From: an uncultured Tenacibaculum sp.
Lineage (GTDB): Bacteria; Bacteroidota; Bacteroidia; Flavobacteriales; Flavobacteriaceae
NCBI GenBank assembly: GCA_947501615.1
Contig: CANMWK010000017.1
Coordinates: forward strand, 1 to 64,000
DNA: 64,000 bases
Direction of reading: 5' to 3'
Shown: piece by piece, positions 24,434 through 33,389 of the stretch
Layout of the letters: each line of letters begins with the position of its first letter
How positions within the stretch are numbered: the first letter of the stretch is position 1
Made by a program: the position numbers and the translations under genes
The notes under the pieces: generated by a model
What the model was told of the DNA's origin: nothing
Seen by the model: only the letters and a program-made list of their open reading frames with translations
The model's database searches: none

Positions 24434-25219
24434 TTATTTTTCAAAAGCTACTTCTACATCTAAATAATTCAGGTTTTTACTTAAATCTGCAATACTAGCA
24501 TTAAACTCTATTCCTTTAAAATCGGAAAGAATTCTTACATCTTTATTACTTACACTCTTTATTCTGTATGGAAAAACATAGCGTATTTTAAATTTAATCA
24601 TACTTGAAAAAGGATTGTCATCTCCAGAATTTTTCTTCATTTCTTTTGAAGCTTCGTCAGATAATTTAGAAGTAAATTTAGTCTCTGTGTATTCAATATC
24701 TAACATATCTGTAATAGCAGGAAATTTATCGTCTTTCTTTTCTTCTGCTTCTGCTTTATCTTCTTTTGCATTAATGTTACCTTTTGCTCCCAACTTTACA
24801 AAATCATCTAGATCTGCCAACCTCATTTTTTTTCCTACAGATTTTAAATCTTCTAAATTATCAAAGTCATAATCAATTCGAACAATAGCTTTATGTGTTG
24901 TTGAATCTGCATCAATTGTGATTTTTAAATCTTCTAATTCTTTTAATCTCTTTTGTTCTTCTAACGAAAGTTTAGCGATACTATCTTTTTTGTCTTCTAA
25001 AATTTTAGAAAAATCTATAACGGTATCTTTTAATTCATTCTCTTTCTTTTTTTTATTACTTGGCATTCCTGCTGTCATCTCTAACATTGCAGACATATCC
25101 ATAATCATGCTATATTTTCCTCCTCCATCTTTGTTAAATCTTGTCTCCCATTCAACTTCACAACTCGTCAAAAAAATTAGAGTCAGCACAATTAACAACG
25201 AATAAACAATTCTTTTCAT
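24434..25219 (-). CDS. Lipoprotein, function unknown
   Basis: A 261-residue lipoprotein with signal peptide MKRIVYSLLIVLTLIFLTSC, acylated Cys at 20. The mature part is rich in lysine, aspartate and glutamate, with a long charged helical segment (about 65-105) and a predicted beta-rich C-terminal half. An early motif WETRFNKDGGGKYSMIMDMS recalls a family of Bacteroidota lipoproteins of unknown role. It stands alone, divergent from the COQ4-like gene. Confidence 0.72.
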   Translation of the reverse strand: MKRIVYSLLIVLTLIFLTSCEVEWETRFNKDGGGKYSMIMDMSAMLEMTAGMPSNKKKKENELKDTVIDFSKILEDKKDSIAKLSLEEQKRLKELEDLKITIDADSTTHKAIVRIDYDFDNLEDLKSVGKKMRLADLDDFVKLGAKGNINAKEDKAEAEEKKDDKFPAITDMLDIEYTETKFTSKLSDEASKEMKKNSGDDNPFSSMIKFKIRYVFPYRIKSVSNKDVRILSDFKGIEFNASIADLSKNLNYLDVEVAFEK

Positions 25220-25370
25220 AATATTATCTGTATTTAATTCATGTCAAAACTAATACTTTAACTAATTAATACTTTATTTATTCTTCTAAAATTTTAATTT
25301 CTTGATAATTATCAAGACACGATTGCACTGTGATATTTAATTTTATTGTATGATAAAAACACAGTAGATT

Positions 25371-25904
25371 ATGACTATATCACAACAACTTGATTTATTT
25401 TATCGTAAAAACAATTTACCAGAAAACGGAGGTGAAAATGAAGATTTTTTCTCTCTAAATTTTAAATATTTCTCTATAAAACTTCCGAATTCAAATTTTA
25501 GAAAAAAAGTAGTTTATATTCATGATATTCAACATGTATTATTTCAACAGGATACTACTTGGAAAGGAGAAGCTTACATTGCTGGTTGGGAAATTGCAAC
25601 AAAAATTTGGAAACATTTTCCTATAAATATTATGAGTCTTTGGGCTATGGGATTTAGTTTTCTAATTCACCGTAAAGATGTTATTGAGGGATACAAAAAA
25701 GGATTACAGTATCATAGTTTAATTGGACACAATATAAGTAAAGAAGCAATTCTTAGTTTATCCTTGAAAGAAGTTGATCAATTACTTCTTAAAAAGACAC
25801 CTGCAAAGTTTAACAGATTCGTATTTGGATTTTGGATTTTCTTAGCATTAATTATTTTCTCTTTTCCGTTACTCTTTGTTTTGGTAGTTTGGGGTATCAT
25901 ATAA
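25371..25904 (+). CDS. COQ4-like membrane protein
   Basis: A 177-residue protein with the spacing HDxxH-x11-E: H51, D52, H55 and E67 in HDIQHVLFQQDTTWKGEA. That is the zinc-ligand motif of COQ4, an organiser of ubiquinone synthesis. The following helices resemble COQ4 in style (GWEIATKIWKHFPINIMSLW). The C-terminal end has a hydrophobic span (about 149-175). Bacteroidota make menaquinone, not ubiquinone, so if the assignment is right the protein must do something else, perhaps bind another isoprenoid lipid. No neighbouring quinone gene is seen. Confidence 0.6.
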   Translation: MTISQQLDLFYRKNNLPENGGENEDFFSLNFKYFSIKLPNSNFRKKVVYIHDIQHVLFQQDTTWKGEAYIAGWEIATKIWKHFPINIMSLWAMGFSFLIHRKDVIEGYKKGLQYHSLIGHNISKEAILSLSLKEVDQLLLKKTPAKFNRFVFGFWIFLALIIFSFPLLFVLVVWGII

Positions 25905-26041
25905 AGGTGAGTTCGACATAAGTCATGACAATAATTACTAAAATCAAACGTTAGTCAAAATCGAGAATTAATTTTAATCATTTCACTTACAACGAATTAA
26001 CACCATTTACTATTAAGCAGTGAATAATACTTTTTTTTATT

Positions 26042-26497
26042 TTAATCTTTATTTTTTTCTCTCCAAAACTTAATGATTCTTTTTACTCCAATATCTCCTT
26101 TAGGGCTGTAAGGAGCATATAAACTATCATCGTTTTTGGCTTTTTTCTGAGTATTTCCAAAAATATCAATCAAGGTTAAGTTCATTTTATCACCATATAG
26201 AAATTTTGTTTGCTCATCTTTAGAAGGAGTAAAGTTTTTCTGTTTACTGACAAGCTCCCAATCTCCTTCATTTCTGAGCCAAAAAAGAGAATATGAATCA
26301 ATAATTTGTGGTAATAATAATCTTGACTCAAAGTTTACTTCAGTGTATTGTTTTGGATGATTACCAATAAAATCGAAAATCTCAATACAATGTCCTATGT
26401 CTAACTTAGACAAAACCCGAGCAAAAGCGTACTCATTAGTACCTAAATTAATGCTTAGAACATCTCCTACTTCTAACTTAATTTTCTTTTTATTCAT
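26042..26497 (-). CDS. Imm26-like immunity protein
   Basis: A 151-residue cytoplasmic protein resembling the Imm26 family of polymorphic-toxin immunity proteins. The diagnostic opening is VGDVLSINLGTNEYAFARVL, followed by an all-beta pattern. No signal peptide or membrane span is seen. It lies 65 bases downstream of a set of SH3-domain lipoproteins on the same strand. No toxin domain is recognised next to it, so it may be an orphan immunity gene or may serve an unrecognised effector among its neighbours. Confidence 0.6.
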   Translation of the reverse strand: MNKKKIKLEVGDVLSINLGTNEYAFARVLSKLDIGHCIEIFDFIGNHPKQYTEVNFESRLLLPQIIDSYSLFWLRNEGDWELVSKQKNFTPSKDEQTKFLYGDKMNLTLIDIFGNTQKKAKNDDSLYAPYSPKGDIGVKRIIKFWREKNKD

Positions 26498-26562
26498 ATT
26501 TAAACACTCTTATTACCAACCTTTCAACTGCAACAAAATGAAACCAAGAACTTAATTACCGA

Positions 26563-28317
26563 CTAGTTATGTTCATTATCCGTTTCGATATACTTCCATC
26601 CGTTTTGTTGAAATACTTTTAACGTATAATCTTGTTGTTTCCCGTTAGCATACTTGTTTATTATAAAATTAATTGTATCCTGATTCTTCTTAATTTTTCT
26701 TAATCCTTCTGAAACATTCTTATCATGTATAAATCTTTTTTTACCTAAATTTTTTTCTCCTTTAGCAGGTAAATGATAGATCGAATTGTATTGCCCTTTT
26801 GATTTTATATAAAGCTCACTAAAATCATCACAGCCTGTTAATTCAACTTTATCACGAGAGCCCATTGTATAACGCTTTGCTTGAATAAACTCAACCATAC
26901 TTCCATTAGTTAATCGTAGAGATAAATTCATGCTTTCTAAAACAATGCCACCAAATAAAATATAATCTTCTCCATTTAACTTTACACTAAGATAATTGGC
27001 CCAATTACAATAGGCTTCTCCTTTTTTTTGAGGTCTTTTATGTTTAGATTTTTCTAGAATAGTTACTTCAACTACCTTATCTAATTGAATACTTGATATT
27101 TCTTCTAATTCTTTATTATAGACCAAATGTTTTCCTGGTAAAACTATTCCTTTACGATAGGTACTATTAAATACAACAGGAGCATTTAAATTCGCCAACC
27201 TGTAATCAATAGCTTCTTTTTGCTTTAAATAGCCATCAAAAACAAATCCCTTTTCAGGTGTAGCTCCATCTATTTTAACTTGAACCCATTCACCAACTAT
27301 TATTTCTTCTTCATCATAGATTGTTTTTACGATATCTGTTCTACCTATTATATGTACTTTATCTCCATAATTAAATTTTCCTAGTATTTTTCCTTCAGGT
27401 TGCTTTCGATATACAAGTCCATTCTCAGCTGTATTATATTTATACTCATTAACGCTTATTAACTCATAATTACTTGCATTCGGGAGAGAACTATTGGTTA
27501 ATTGATATTCTTGAGATAAATAAGCATCTAACATAAAAGCTTTTTCTTTTGTATGGCGATTTATCTCTACTTCTACCCATTCACCAGTTACCTTTCTTCC
27601 ATTTACATATCTGGTTTTTTTCCAACCTGTTTTTCCTGTAATATGAACCCTTGTTCCATAAGGAATATTACCTAGCACATCTCCGTCTGGCTTATCTCGA
27701 TATTCAAGTCCGTCTTCGGTTGCTACAAATTTATAATCACGTTCTTTAGATACCTGATAGTTACTATTTATATCGTAATGATCTTTACCTACAACCACCG
27801 AATATGATAAGCTACCATTTCTAAGTTCTAATGAACTTTCCTGAACTCTAGATTTATCTAAAACTCCTGAAGTATTAGGTTTAATTTCTTCAGTAGCAAT
27901 ACTAACTGTAGCCTCATATTTTACATTTTTTATTGCATCTTTTTGTGGGTAAATATAGGTATCTGGAGCAATGCCGTCTTTATCTCGTAATTCCTGTCCA
28001 TCATTTTGATAATATAATATTACAGTTCTTTTAAATGAATCATTAAGGCTATTAAAAACCCCTAAAAAAGCAACCGCATCTAACAAGCTATCCCTATTAA
28101 AATCTACAACGACTATCTCTTGATTTTTGACTATTATCTTCTCTGCAACTGTCAAGGAATCAGTAAAAAGTTTTGAAATCTTTTGTTCAACTACCTTTTT
28201 TATACTATCATTTTTATCTAAATATTCTGTTACTTTAAGATCTTCTTTTTTGGTTTTACATTGGGAAATTGAAAGAGTAACTATACATAGTAAAGTATAT
28301 TTCAAAACTAATCTCAT
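26563..28317 (-). CDS. SH3-domain lipoprotein with two SH3b repeats
   Basis: A 584-residue lipoprotein (start MRLVLKYTLL, lipobox SISQC). After a charged region comes a calcium-loop-like segment VVDFNRDSLLDAVAFLG. Two SH3b-like repeats follow: one around GLEYRDKPDGDVLGNIPYG and one around GLVYRKQPEGKILGKFNYG, each ending with a KAF or KGF segment. The C-terminal half (KELEEISSIQLDKVVEVTIL through GCDDFSELYIKS) is shared with the next upstream gene. SH3b domains commonly bind peptidoglycan or peptides; the actual ligand is unknown. Likely in one transcript with its two paralogues. Confidence 0.75.
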   Translation of the reverse strand: MRLVLKYTLLCIVTLSISQCKTKKEDLKVTEYLDKNDSIKKVVEQKISKLFTDSLTVAEKIIVKNQEIVVVDFNRDSLLDAVAFLGVFNSLNDSFKRTVILYYQNDGQELRDKDGIAPDTYIYPQKDAIKNVKYEATVSIATEEIKPNTSGVLDKSRVQESSLELRNGSLSYSVVVGKDHYDINSNYQVSKERDYKFVATEDGLEYRDKPDGDVLGNIPYGTRVHITGKTGWKKTRYVNGRKVTGEWVEVEINRHTKEKAFMLDAYLSQEYQLTNSSLPNASNYELISVNEYKYNTAENGLVYRKQPEGKILGKFNYGDKVHIIGRTDIVKTIYDEEEIIVGEWVQVKIDGATPEKGFVFDGYLKQKEAIDYRLANLNAPVVFNSTYRKGIVLPGKHLVYNKELEEISSIQLDKVVEVTILEKSKHKRPQKKGEAYCNWANYLSVKLNGEDYILFGGIVLESMNLSLRLTNGSMVEFIQAKRYTMGSRDKVELTGCDDFSELYIKSKGQYNSIYHLPAKGEKNLGKKRFIHDKNVSEGLRKIKKNQDTINFIINKYANGKQQDYTLKVFQQNGWKYIETDNEHN

Positions 28318-28362
28318 CCTATTTTTTAGTTTACCATTCATGACAACTACATTGTATTTTAT

Positions 28363-29835
28363 CTATTCTCTTTTTCTATCTGTTTCTACACAGAACCATG
28401 TATCGTTTTCTTTAAACACTTTTAATTTATACGAACCACTTCCCTCTTGAAAACTTTGTGATACATGAAAGCGTATAGAATCTTCTTCTACTTCAATTTC
28501 TGAAACGCCTTCACTCATTCCTTCATCATGAATAAAAATTTTTCTAAAAGACTTATCGCTATCTGATTCTGGTGCATTGTAAAGAAAATCATATTTATTT
28601 TGAGATTTTATAAACGCAGTACTGTAATCATCACAACCTGTAAGTCCGTCTTCATCCGATGCTTCCACAGTTTGATTTTCTGCTAAAACAAAATGAATAA
28701 TTTCTCCATTTGCTTGTTTTATTTCTTTGCTAGACGAAATAGATAGTACTTTATCACCAAATAAAATAACATGTTCTCTACCAACAATTACCTCTACATA
28801 ATTTGCCCATTTACAATACGTATCATTTGGTAACAAAGGTCGTTTGTACTTTGTCTTATTTACCATATAAACTTGAGCAATATCGTCTATTATTATCGTA
28901 CTTTCTTCTTTTAGTTTTTTATTGAAAATTTTATACGAACCTGGTAAAATGAGTGATTTAACGCTATGCTTTTCAAACACAACAGGTGATGCCTTTATTA
29001 ATTTTCTTCGATCTAAATCTGATTCATTTTTTAAAAAACCATCAAAAACAAAAGCTTTATCCATAGTATCCTCATCTATAATAATCGCTACCCACTCACC
29101 TTCTATTTCTTTACCGTCATCATAAATTGTTTTTTTCATTCCTGTTCTACCTGTAATATGTACTTCGGTAGCGTAAGGAAGTTTACCTAGTACCTTACCA
29201 TCTGGACCATCTCTGTAAATAAGTCCACTTTCTGCAGCTACATATTTGTATAAATTTTCTTCAGTAACTTGATAATTTTCATTCGTGTCATAATTTTGTT
29301 CACTAACTAATGCACCATAAGATAGCTCATCATTTTCTACGGATAACGAACTTTTCTGAACTTCATTTTCATTTAAAACGCCAAAATCGTTGGGTATAAT
29401 TTCTTCACATTCAATATAAGCGTCGTAAGTATCTCCTTTAGAAATTGCTTTTACAGGATACACAAAAGAATCAGAAGAAACAGCATCTTTATATACCATT
29501 TTTTTTCCATCATTTATGTAATAAACTATGATGGTTTTGATAAAGGAATTATCTTCTGCATTAAAAATTCCTAAAAATGAAACTCCATCAAGTAAACCAT
29601 CATTATTTGTATCCAACACAGATACATTTTGATTTTTAAGATACAGGTCTTGTGATGTTAATAATACTTTTAGAAGATTCTCTTTGATATCTTTTTTAAT
29701 CTGAGCAATAATCTTTTCTTCTTTATTGATACTATTTTCAGTTTTTTTGTCAGTACTTTCTGTCTTTTTTGTATCACAGCTCATCAAGACAAAAAAAACA
29801 GTAATGATTGCTACAATGTTATGTATTGTTTTCAT
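28363..29835 (-). CDS. SH3-domain lipoprotein, paralogue with one SH3b repeat
   Basis: A 490-residue lipoprotein with lipobox VLMSC. Its order is the same as in the downstream neighbour: calcium-loop-like VLDTNNDGLLDGVSFLG, one SH3b repeat (GLIYRDGPDGKVLGKLPYA), then the shared C-terminal domain with YCKWANYVEV, GCDDYSTAFIKS and IHDEGMSEG. The two proteins align over nearly the whole length, and the neighbour has one extra SH3b copy, so a tandem duplication followed by repeat gain or loss is inferred. Confidence 0.75.
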   Translation of the reverse strand: MKTIHNIVAIITVFFVLMSCDTKKTESTDKKTENSINKEEKIIAQIKKDIKENLLKVLLTSQDLYLKNQNVSVLDTNNDGLLDGVSFLGIFNAEDNSFIKTIIVYYINDGKKMVYKDAVSSDSFVYPVKAISKGDTYDAYIECEEIIPNDFGVLNENEVQKSSLSVENDELSYGALVSEQNYDTNENYQVTEENLYKYVAAESGLIYRDGPDGKVLGKLPYATEVHITGRTGMKKTIYDDGKEIEGEWVAIIIDEDTMDKAFVFDGFLKNESDLDRRKLIKASPVVFEKHSVKSLILPGSYKIFNKKLKEESTIIIDDIAQVYMVNKTKYKRPLLPNDTYCKWANYVEVIVGREHVILFGDKVLSISSSKEIKQANGEIIHFVLAENQTVEASDEDGLTGCDDYSTAFIKSQNKYDFLYNAPESDSDKSFRKIFIHDEGMSEGVSEIEVEEDSIRFHVSQSFQEGSGSYKLKVFKENDTWFCVETDRKRE

Positions 29836-29884
29836 AGATGCTATGCTAATTCCTTTTATTTTATGTTTAGTGTATGTATAATTC

Positions 29885-31267
29885 TTAATATCCCGAAGTT
29901 TCTAAATCTAAAAATTTATAGACATCAAATTCGTGAATAGTATACTTAAAATCTGGTAGATTTAATTTTTGTGGAAATTCTGCTTCCTTATTCTCAAAAC
30001 TTTTTGAAACCTTACTCAAAACAAGCTTCTTTTCTTCAAACTTAAATGTAAAATAGTAATACAGTCTTTCTCCTTCATATCCAGAATAACGAACATTCAT
30101 TTCTAAGGCACCTTTCTCAAATTTGGAAACCCAAAATGGTTCAGGCCATTTAATTGAATAAAGTGTATCATATTTCTCATAATACCCAGGAGCAATGGTA
30201 GTGCTTTTATGGTATAGTTTATATTGATCTTTAGTTTTTGTTCCTAAAAGAATAATCGTAGTAACTTTAAACTCCACTCTTTCTGAATCACGATCTTTAA
30301 ACTCTTCATCAACAAAAAAATAAATCCCATCTTTTAGTGTATCATTATTAATATCACCAGTTTCACTACTAATAAGCACATGATTATCATCTATCCATTC
30401 TTCTAAGGGTAAAACCCTATCATCTGATGTTGCTATATTTTCTTTTCTAAAATTTGTATAATCTATGGTATATTCATCAGGAAAAGTACTTTGGGGTACA
30501 TACTTATAAGTAATTGTACTTCCTTTTTTAAATAGCACCTCTTTATCAACATAAGTAATAACAGCACCACTATTTGTATAATCTTTTAAAATACCAGTAG
30601 ATGGATTATAACTAAATTTAAATGGTCTATGATCTGTCTTGTTGTATGTTAACATCCCATTTTCATAGGAATAAGATTCTATTTTCACCTCCTGATTCTC
30701 CATAACAGCAGTAATAATGATATAATCTTTGGTAAACTCTAAATCATGACCTTTAGTAAAAGTCTCATCAATTACCATATTTTTTTCTTCATCATAAACA
30801 AAAAAACGTTTTCCAATAATATCTTGATGCGATAATTCTTGATTCGAATGCATATTTCTACTGATCTCCTCAAGCTTACTTTCATCAGCGATAAATCCAT
30901 CAAAAACATATGCAATACCTGAATGATATTCTGATGTAACACCTACCCATTCTCCGCTTATTGTTTTCCCTTCATCTTTAATTTGCTCAAAAACACCAGT
31001 ATGTTTAACCACATTTACTTTTTCTCCAAAATCAAACTTTGCAATAATATCTCCGTTAGGTGCAGTTCTAAAATTAAGACCCGATGTAGCAATTACATAC
31101 TTTATATTGTCTTCATTAGCATCAGAAGTTATTGTTTTATTATCTGGCTTAACTTCAATTGAGGTAACTTCTTTTTTTGTATTAGGTTCTACTTTTTTAT
31201 ACCCTCCAGACTCTGTCTTGCAGCTAAATGACAAAGTTAAGGTAATTACATATAGTATTTTTTTCAT
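29885..31267 (-). CDS. SH3-domain lipoprotein, distant paralogue
   Basis: A 460-residue lipoprotein (start MKKILYVITLTLSFSC; an ATG three codons earlier is also in frame). One SH3b repeat lies near the N-terminus (GLNFRTAPNGDIIAKFDFG, with the KTISGEWVGV strand). A calcium-loop-like segment GDINNDTLKDGIYFFV lies near 300, so the domain order is reversed compared with the two downstream paralogues. The C-terminal third is beta-rich and ends TSGY. The three genes follow each other with gaps of about 50 bases. Confidence 0.72.
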   Translation of the reverse strand: MKKILYVITLTLSFSCKTESGGYKKVEPNTKKEVTSIEVKPDNKTITSDANEDNIKYVIATSGLNFRTAPNGDIIAKFDFGEKVNVVKHTGVFEQIKDEGKTISGEWVGVTSEYHSGIAYVFDGFIADESKLEEISRNMHSNQELSHQDIIGKRFFVYDEEKNMVIDETFTKGHDLEFTKDYIIITAVMENQEVKIESYSYENGMLTYNKTDHRPFKFSYNPSTGILKDYTNSGAVITYVDKEVLFKKGSTITYKYVPQSTFPDEYTIDYTNFRKENIATSDDRVLPLEEWIDDNHVLISSETGDINNDTLKDGIYFFVDEEFKDRDSERVEFKVTTIILLGTKTKDQYKLYHKSTTIAPGYYEKYDTLYSIKWPEPFWVSKFEKGALEMNVRYSGYEGERLYYYFTFKFEEKKLVLSKVSKSFENKEAEFPQKLNLPDFKYTIHEFDVYKFLDLETSGY

Positions 31268-31416
31268 GATGTTCATTTAAATATAAAATTTAATTGCATG
31301 ATAATTTTAAGAGATAAAGATCAAATGTAATTGAATTACTCGCAATTTATTTTTACCAATGTATATCCGCTTACTTTTCTTCTATTTTTTATAGCTATAA
31401 CCCAATAAACGGTGTT

Positions 31417-31887
31417 TTATTCTCTTGTTTTAATTTTTATAGGCAATTCATATCGAGTTGTTACTGGAATCCCTCTTTTTGTAGCTGGTAATAATGTGGG
31501 CATAGTAGTGATTATGGAGTCTAAAATCTCATACAACTCTGGTAAATTTTCCTCAAGATTATCTGAATCGTGAATATCTTTTATCTGCATTCTTCCAGTA
31601 TTACTTATTTCCAAAACAACAGTAATAGTTTCTTGAATTGTTTCATCACTAGAAATATCAAATGATTGCAAAGCTTTGCTAAATCGTTGCCTTATGTTCG
31701 TTCTAAAACAATTCGTTTTTGCCTTTTCTAATAATTGTTCACATTCTTTAAATGCTGGTGATACATCTACTGTCGAAAAATCTACAATGGTATCTCTAGG
31801 CTGTAAGGAACTCTTATGACCTGAAATGTATTCACAAGAAACACAATTCAATATCAGCACAATACAAAATAAACTCCTAACAAACAT
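31417..31887 (-). CDS. Lipoprotein, function unknown
   Basis: A 156-residue protein with signal peptide and lipobox LNCVSC (acylated Cys about 19). The mature part holds VVLEISNTGRMQIKDIHDSDN then LPELYEILDSIITTMPTLLP, then a closing PVTTRYELPIKIKT. That layout resembles the C-terminal domain of TonB-type proteins, with the EISNTGRM strand, a helix and a closing strand. Two further cysteines lie near residues 49 and 60. It lies 149 bases upstream of the SH3 set on the same strand. Confidence 0.65.
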   Translation of the reverse strand: MFVRSLFCIVLILNCVSCEYISGHKSSLQPRDTIVDFSTVDVSPAFKECEQLLEKAKTNCFRTNIRQRFSKALQSFDISSDETIQETITVVLEISNTGRMQIKDIHDSDNLEENLPELYEILDSIITTMPTLLPATKRGIPVTTRYELPIKIKTRE

Positions 31888-32021
31888 TCATTTAAACTTT
31901 ATGTGAAATGTACAAATTTTACTTTTAGTAATCTACTACAATGTTTTTTACTGAAAAAAAAAGTGAAAAAGCCCACTTAATTCCTAATGTTTTTACTGCT
32001 AAAGCCTGTATTTGCTTCAGA

Positions 32022-32029
32022 TACTTTTG
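32022..32029 (+). promoter_or_regulatory. Possible -7 box of the Ig-like lipoprotein gene
   Basis: TACTTTTG matches TAnnTTTG and lies 36 bases ahead of the chosen start at 32066. No TTG is found at the normal -33 spacing. Confidence 0.35.
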
Positions 32030-32065
32030 TTGCAATCAAAAAATAATATAAAAATCAACTTTATT

Positions 32066-33328
32066 ATGAAACTTAAATTTTCAAAACTTTTAGCATGTAT
32101 ATTTTTATGCGCTTCTTTATTTAATTGTAAAACTGTACTTATTAACAAAAATGACAAAACACCTCCAGAGCTAGCTATGGGAGCATTTACTCAAGGATTA
32201 GAAAATAAAGCTATTGCTAAATCTAATGCCATGCCTAGTAAAATGTTAGTCGCTTCCAATGAAAAGGTATTTTGGTTAGCAAATGCATCTGATAAAAGCG
32301 GACTTAAAAAACTAGAGATTGAAGTAGTTTCTGGTGGTCTTTTAAATTTTGACAATCGTTTACTTCAAAAAGTAGAAAAAGAAAATGACACTAGTGCTAC
32401 AGGGATTAGTAAAACCGGAATTCTAATTTCTGGAAAGTTACAATTTGACAGCCCTACATCGAAAGTCATTTTAAAATCTAAAGCTACAGATTGGGCTGGT
32501 AATGTAACTTTTACACCAACAGTAACTGTGGAAAGAATTCCTAAACCTGTAGCAAGATTATCTGCAAATACAACTAGGATTAATCGCGGACAAAGTGTAA
32601 CACTAACTTACGAAACCCGTAACGCAAATCGTGTTTTTATAAATACTTCTCAATTAAATACATTAAACGGACAAAAAACAGTGAATCCTTCAGTAACAAC
32701 TGATTATATTTTAAAAGCTGAAAATGAAGTAGGTATTACGACAGACACTATAAGAATTCATGTTACCCAACCCCCTGCTGCACCAAGGATTAATTCTTTT
32801 ACAGTAAACGACACTAGCGTAGAAAAAGGAGATCAAGTTACACTACGATGGAATACTTCTAATACAAATCAAGTGCAATTATTTCAAGATAATCGATTGG
32901 TACATACTACAAATTCTTCAGGTTCAAAACGTATACGATTACAAAGTATCGGAACAGTTAACTTTAAACTTGAAGCTTCTAACGGCACACAACAAGTAAC
33001 AAAAAGAGTATCTGTTAGAGTAGATCCTGATACCAATTGTTTTTCTTATCCTTTTGCTGGTAATTTCTCTGTTTTATTAAGAGATAGAACAAGAGTTTTA
33101 TATCGTTATCCACCATCTAATTTATATCAAGGGCAACGTATTACTTCCGTAAAAAACCCATTTAATGTAGATGTTATATTACGTATTGGTACTCGTGAAA
33201 CAAGAATCAATGCAGGGCAAACTACTAACTTTTTTAATGGTTTAGGTGTTGGTAGTGAATGGAGGCTATTAGTTCCGAATCCACAACCTACTTTTGTTAA
33301 AATAAATGTATGCACCGAACGTAATTAA
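32066..33328 (+). CDS. Lipoprotein with tandem Ig-like domains
   Basis: A 420-residue lipoprotein starting MKLKFSKLLACIFLCASLFNC, with the acylated Cys at 21. An ATG 18 codons upstream is in frame but falls before the probable -7 box. The middle holds two Ig/PKD-like domains that repeat a pattern: RLSANTTRINRGQSVTLTYE and RINSFTVNDTSVEKGDQVTL, each followed by a strand-turn-strand set. A C-terminal domain (VLLRDRTRVLYRYPPSN onward) has no recognised family. Likely a binding or scaffold protein of the outer membrane. A palindromic terminator follows. Confidence 0.75.
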   Translation: MKLKFSKLLACIFLCASLFNCKTVLINKNDKTPPELAMGAFTQGLENKAIAKSNAMPSKMLVASNEKVFWLANASDKSGLKKLEIEVVSGGLLNFDNRLLQKVEKENDTSATGISKTGILISGKLQFDSPTSKVILKSKATDWAGNVTFTPTVTVERIPKPVARLSANTTRINRGQSVTLTYETRNANRVFINTSQLNTLNGQKTVNPSVTTDYILKAENEVGITTDTIRIHVTQPPAAPRINSFTVNDTSVEKGDQVTLRWNTSNTNQVQLFQDNRLVHTTNSSGSKRIRLQSIGTVNFKLEASNGTQQVTKRVSVRVDPDTNCFSYPFAGNFSVLLRDRTRVLYRYPPSNLYQGQRITSVKNPFNVDVILRIGTRETRINAGQTTNFFNGLGVGSEWRLLVPNPQPTFVKINVCTERN

Positions 33329-33336
33329 TTTAAAGC

Positions 33337-33378
33337 ATATTTAAAACGTCATTTCAATTGAAATGACGTTTTAAATAT
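33337..33378. terminator. Bidirectional terminator, perfect 42-base palindrome
   Basis: ATATTTAAAACGTCATTTC is followed directly by its exact inverse, centred between 33357 and 33358, then a T-run on the plus side. It separates the convergent Ig-like lipoprotein and TPR genes. Confidence 0.75.
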
Positions 33379-33389
33379 CTTTTTTATAG

